The notes beneath the pieces are model-generated. The model ran no database searches and was not told where the DNA came from. It saw only the letters and a program-made list of their open reading frames with translations. DNA of 59,412 nucleotides, taken from contig CANMQI010000030.1 of assembly GCA_947499955.1 (NCBI GenBank), positions 1 through 59,412 of the forward strand, in the 5' to 3' direction. Positions 56,172 through 59,412 of this stretch are shown one piece after another. A program made the position numbers and the translations under genes. The first letter of the stretch is position 1. Each line of letters begins with the position of its first letter. Source of the DNA: an uncultured Granulosicoccus sp. (GTDB taxonomy: Bacteria; Pseudomonadota; Gammaproteobacteria; Granulosicoccales; Granulosicoccaceae).

Positions 56172-56209
56172 TGCAACACATTGCAACACTATCGATACAA
56201 CTGCGACAC
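56172..56209. promoter_or_regulatory. three direct repeats TGCRACAC upstream of the monooxygenase
   Basis: TGCAACAC at 56172-56179 and 56182-56189 and TGCGACAC at 56202-56209, all in the same orientation, in the 220-base spacer ahead of the monooxygenase gene. Spacings of 10 and 20 bases put them on one face of the helix. They are a natural candidate for AcoR-like regulator binding, but this is inference. Confidence 0.5.
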
Positions 56210-56267
56210 TTCAAGCCGCCTCCGGTGCAACGCATCGACCGCTATTTCGTGAGGAATCAGGCAACGC

Positions 56268-58139
56268 TCAATCGGGGCGTTGCAAGCCCGCACGCTGCAT
56301 TCGGCGATGCACGGTACTGCGGTTCACCCCCAGTACTCTGGCTACCCGCGAGATATTCCACTGACAGGCATCGAGCAGCTGCGCCAGGTCTCGGGGCTTT
56401 CCCGCTGCAGGCTCGGTGGCTGCCACCCCATCTGCCAGGCTGGGCGGTAGATGTTCCACATCGATCATGCCCCCGGGACACAGAGCAATAGCCACATCCA
56501 CGACATTGCCCAACTCTTGCAGATTACCCGTCCAGCTGCGCCCTGCCAGGTTTTCCTGCGCAGCCCGGGTAAAGCGATAGGCCGGCGGGTCGGTATGGCA
56601 TCGCTGCTGCAACACTTGCTGCAGTACCCAGCTGAAATCCTGTCGCTGCCTCAAGGCAGGCAATACGAGCGTGGTGCCTATCAGACGGTGCAGCAGGTCT
56701 GCCCGGAACCTGCCATCCCGGGCAAGTTCAGCCGGTGATTCACGCGATGAGCACAACAGACGCGGCACGGCACGCACCATGCGGGCGCGGCCGTCGCTGT
56801 CACTCAGTTCCACCAGCAACCTCATCAGAGCGTCCTGCGCCAGCGGTTGAAGATCCGCCAGTTCCTCGATGTACAAGGACCCGCCATCGAGACCCCCTGC
56901 GCCTGTTTCCACCTCGTTCACGATGCTCTTCAACCACTGACCGCTGTCGATCATTGCCGGCACCAGCCCCGTACAACTCAGAACCCGAAAACGCTGAGTC
57001 GGTGTGCGACTGTCATGCATGGCCCTGGCCAGACTGCGCCTGCCGCTGCCTGACTCCCCCTGTATGCACACCGGCACCGTACTCTCCACCAGACGGCTGG
57101 CCAAGCGTTGCACGTTCAGCATCGCATCATCACCACCGTGCAGATCGTTGAGCGGATTGCCGCGCGCACGCCGAGCTGAAGGCTGCGTTGCCACGGTCGG
57201 TTGCGGCGCGATGGCATGCGCAAATACGGGGGATCCGTCCACGAACTGCAAGACGCGCTCTTCCGCCGGGCGTCCACGCATATAGCCGGGAAGCTGATTG
57301 ATATCGACATTGAAGAACCGCGTGATCGACTGTCCCAGCAGTACTTCCGGTGTTTGCCAGTCGGTTCCGGCCACAGCGCTCAATGCCCGAGCGGCCGCAT
57401 GGGTGAAACCGATGATTCGGCCGTTGCCGTCCAGCGTGAGCGCCGCCTCCGGATCGACATCCAGCAGTTCAGGTGACAGGGAGAATCGCAGCACCCATTC
57501 CGACGCGCTGCGGGCCATCAGATTGGCAAGCTCCACCCGCCTGACGGAGGCGGTAACCAGCTGCATGGCCAGACGCTGACTGGTCTTGGGTCGGGGAGAG
57601 CGCAACAGGGAAATATCCAACACAGCCGCCAGTGCACCGGTCGTATCGAAGATGGGAGCCGCTGTACAACTCAGTGGCGTGTGCATCAGATCGAAATGAT
57701 CATCCTGATGAATCGTGACCGCCTTGCCGGTCTGGATGCAGGCACCCACGGCGCTGGTACCTGACAGACCTTCCTCCCAGTGAGCCCCCAGATAGAGACC
57801 GGCTTGCTGCAGCTCATGCTCGAAATGCCGATCACCGAAGTAATCAACAGCAACACCGTGGCGATCGGTCAGCAAGACGACATAGCGTTGTCCGGCAACC
57901 TGTCTGAACAGACGATCCAGTCCGCCGCGAGCGATATGCACAAGGCTCTCGGCCTCCTGACGGTGCTCGCGCAGCCGCGACGCCGTGACCACATACGGCT
58001 CCTGACGCGCCGCAGGATCAAGCTTGTGCTGGTCGATACAGCGGCGCCAGGACTCGATCACATCCGAGTCGCGCAGGCTTGGCCTCCCTTGCAGGGTTGC
58101 CTCTATTTCCCGGACGTGCTCACTGTCGCCAACACTCAT
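56268..58139 (-). CDS. AcoR-like GAF/AAA+ regulator lacking the sigma-54 contact motif
   Basis: A 623-residue regulator. The N-terminus (about 20-50, SWRRCIDQHKLDP) and GAF domain (about 60-180) are those of the AcoR family, followed by a PAS-like segment (210-300), an AAA+ domain and a Fis-type helix-turn-helix (about 583-617, ending NRSTVHRRMQRAGL). The Walker A reads GESGSGRR (361-368, Arg in place of the Lys); Walker B reads GGSLYIEEL. The GAFTGA loop needed to contact sigma-54 is absent. It probably controls the downstream monooxygenase gene. Confidence 0.88.
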   Translation of the reverse strand: MSVGDSEHVREIEATLQGRPSLRDSDVIESWRRCIDQHKLDPAARQEPYVVTASRLREHRQEAESLVHIARGGLDRLFRQVAGQRYVVLLTDRHGVAVDYFGDRHFEHELQQAGLYLGAHWEEGLSGTSAVGACIQTGKAVTIHQDDHFDLMHTPLSCTAAPIFDTTGALAAVLDISLLRSPRPKTSQRLAMQLVTASVRRVELANLMARSASEWVLRFSLSPELLDVDPEAALTLDGNGRIIGFTHAAARALSAVAGTDWQTPEVLLGQSITRFFNVDINQLPGYMRGRPAEERVLQFVDGSPVFAHAIAPQPTVATQPSARRARGNPLNDLHGGDDAMLNVQRLASRLVESTVPVCIQGESGSGRRSLARAMHDSRTPTQRFRVLSCTGLVPAMIDSGQWLKSIVNEVETGAGGLDGGSLYIEELADLQPLAQDALMRLLVELSDSDGRARMVRAVPRLLCSSRESPAELARDGRFRADLLHRLIGTTLVLPALRQRQDFSWVLQQVLQQRCHTDPPAYRFTRAAQENLAGRSWTGNLQELGNVVDVAIALCPGGMIDVEHLPPSLADGVAATEPAAGKPRDLAQLLDACQWNISRVARVLGVNRSTVHRRMQRAGLQRPD

Positions 58140-58272
58140 CTATCACCTCGTCCCCCGACACTAACAAAGCCGTTGCTGTTGTCAATGGGTCATGACGCCA
58201 CTTCAGAGACGCTTTGCAAGGGTCTCAGGCGTATCATCACAGCGCCCTCACTCAATCAGCCATGACCTCGAC

Positions 58273-59301
58273 ATGAAAACCATCGCCAGTACCGATCACA
58301 TTCTGCATTTCCCCAAGGCTGAACTGTCGGGAGGACAACTGGTGCGGCCCTACGAATGCCCAGAGCGTTGGGATTACATTGTGGATGCGCTGGCGGCAGG
58401 CGGGTTCAGTCCACCCTTGGCCCCGGAGGCGCTGGACATGACCCCTGTTGCCAAGGTGCACGGTGCAGACTATCTGCAATTTCTTGCCTCTGCCTGGTCC
58501 CTCTGGGAGGCAGAGGGCTATGAAGGCGAAGCCTTGCCCATGGTCGTCGCGGCGCGGCGCATGCAACAGCGCGAACCGGAACACATCAATGGCAAGCTCG
58601 GTTATTTCGCCGGCGCGACCGAAACCGCCATTACCGCCACCAGCTGGCAGGCGGCCCAAAGCAGTGCCGCCTGTGCGCAGACAGCGGCCCGCCTGCTCAG
58701 TGCCGGCGAGACATCCGTCTTTTCCCTGTGCCGTCCACCCGGGCACCACGCCGGCTACGATCTGTTCGGTGGCTACTGCTTTCTGAACAACGCCGCCATC
58801 GCAGCACAGCAACTGCGAGACTCCGGCGCATCCCGGGTGGCCATTCTCGACATCGACTTCCATCATGGCAACGGCACGCAGGACATCTTCTACGAACGCA
58901 ATGATGTGTTGTTCGTCTCCCTGCATGGCAACCCCGGTCATGCCTTCCCCTACTTTCTCGGTTATGCCGATGAAACCGGTCAAGGCGAGGGCGAAGGCTA
59001 CAACATCAACCACCCGATGCTGCCCGGCACCACCTATGGCGCCTGGTCAGAAGCACTGCACGATTCCCTCAAGCGTATTGGCGAATACATGCCGGATGCA
59101 CTGGTCGTGTCGCTGGGTGTCGATACCTTCGAACGCGACCCCATCAGCTTCTTCAAACTGACCAGCGACGACTTCACCCGCTGTGGGCAGCGTATCGGGC
59201 AGCAGTCATTGCCGACCCTGTTCGTGATGGAAGGCGGCTATGCCGTGGAAGAGATCGGCATCAATACCCGCAATGTGCTCAGCGGCTTCCTGAATCCATG
59301 A
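58273..59301 (+). CDS. histone deacetylase family (acetylpolyamine amidohydrolase-like) protein
   Basis: A 342-residue zinc hydrolase starting MKTIASTDHILHF. The HDAC-fold hallmarks are all present: RPPGHHAGYDLFGGYCFLNN near 150 (catalytic His pair), DIDFHHGNGTQ near 194 (metal Asp and His) and the Asp of LGVDTFERDP near 283. Length and the opening segment are those of bacterial acetylpolyamine amidohydrolases, so acetylated polyamines or similar amides are likely substrates. It is divergent from the AcoR-like regulator, which may control it as well. Confidence 0.9.
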   Translation: MKTIASTDHILHFPKAELSGGQLVRPYECPERWDYIVDALAAGGFSPPLAPEALDMTPVAKVHGADYLQFLASAWSLWEAEGYEGEALPMVVAARRMQQREPEHINGKLGYFAGATETAITATSWQAAQSSAACAQTAARLLSAGETSVFSLCRPPGHHAGYDLFGGYCFLNNAAIAAQQLRDSGASRVAILDIDFHHGNGTQDIFYERNDVLFVSLHGNPGHAFPYFLGYADETGQGEGEGYNINHPMLPGTTYGAWSEALHDSLKRIGEYMPDALVVSLGVDTFERDPISFFKLTSDDFTRCGQRIGQQSLPTLFVMEGGYAVEEIGINTRNVLSGFLNP

Positions 59302-59329
59302 TGCGGCGTAAAGCGCCAGCATCTCGGTA

Positions 59330-59412
59330 GCGAACAGCGAACAGCGAACAGCGAACAGCGAACAGCGAACAGCGAACAGCGAACAGCGAACAGCGAACAG
59401 CGAACAGCGAAC
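59330..59412. repeat. 7-bp tandem repeat (GCGAACA)n at the window end
   Basis: Nearly twelve exact heptamers, starting 29 bases behind the hydrolase stop and running to the last base, so the true length is unknown. It is a different heptamer from the one at 24159 but of the same style and position. Confidence 0.95.

Overview
This window is most consistent with the chromosome of a free-living gammaproteobacterium. The order asmA-mutY-yggX followed further along by tRNA-Phe is a gammaproteobacterial arrangement. The carbon-use genes (glycerol ABC transport, a D-amino-acid lyase locus, acetylpolyamine-type hydrolase, flavin monooxygenase) together with two chemoreceptors and a Pel exopolysaccharide locus suit a marine or biofilm-forming heterotroph. 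I cannot name the genus from the sequence alone.

Layout. 1-0.75 kb: tRNA-Phe on the minus strand, with decayed tandem copies of its own 3' end behind it. 0.9-5.1 kb: a short-chain dehydrogenase and a large GAF/PAS/GGDEF/EAL cyclic-di-GMP protein. 5.2-8.8 kb: asmA-mutY-yggX, in which mutY has GTA where a GTG start is expected. 9.1-10.5 kb: molybdopterin genes moaC (minus) and moaDE (plus). 10.6-12.1 kb: a remnant of a caspase-fold protease gene and a DegQ-like periplasmic protease. 12.2-21.3 kb: a catabolic locus built around a divergent promoter with a 25-bp palindrome; one arm carries an SDR, an ABC ATPase, an RpiR regulator and a D-serine-dehydratase/D-threonine-aldolase-fold enzyme, the other an ABC binding protein, two permeases and an M81 (MlrC-type) peptidase. 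21.5-24.6 kb: a chemoreceptor and glyoxalase I. 24.7-35.3 kb: a complete glycerol regulon, with glpR-S-T-P-Q-U-V-D on minus and glpK on plus. 35.7-50.3 kb: a one-strand operon galE-pelC-D-E-F-G-A-B for Pel polysaccharide. 50.4-59.3 kb: argE, a second chemoreceptor, a flavin monooxygenase with an AcoR-like regulator upstream, and a histone-deacetylase-family hydrolase.

How it works together. The Pel genes give a full synthesis and export route: the epimerase supplies precursor, PelF polymerises, PelG-D-E form the inner-membrane complex under cyclic-di-GMP control, PelA modifies, and PelC/PelB export. The GGDEF/EAL protein at the left could feed that signal. The glycerol block imports glycerol by an ATP-driven transporter, phosphorylates it (GlpK) and oxidises it (GlpD).

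The most notable observation is that PelA carries an extra N-terminal lipoprotein module of about 120 residues that resembles the separate PelC encoded in the same operon, so PelA looks like a PelC-PelA fusion. Other points of interest are three arrays of 7- or 8-bp tandem repeats at gene 3' ends, an over-represented 12-mer around moaC and mutY, the non-canonical mutY start, complementary defects in the paired glycerol-transport ATPases, and an AcoR-like regulator without the sigma-54 contact motif.
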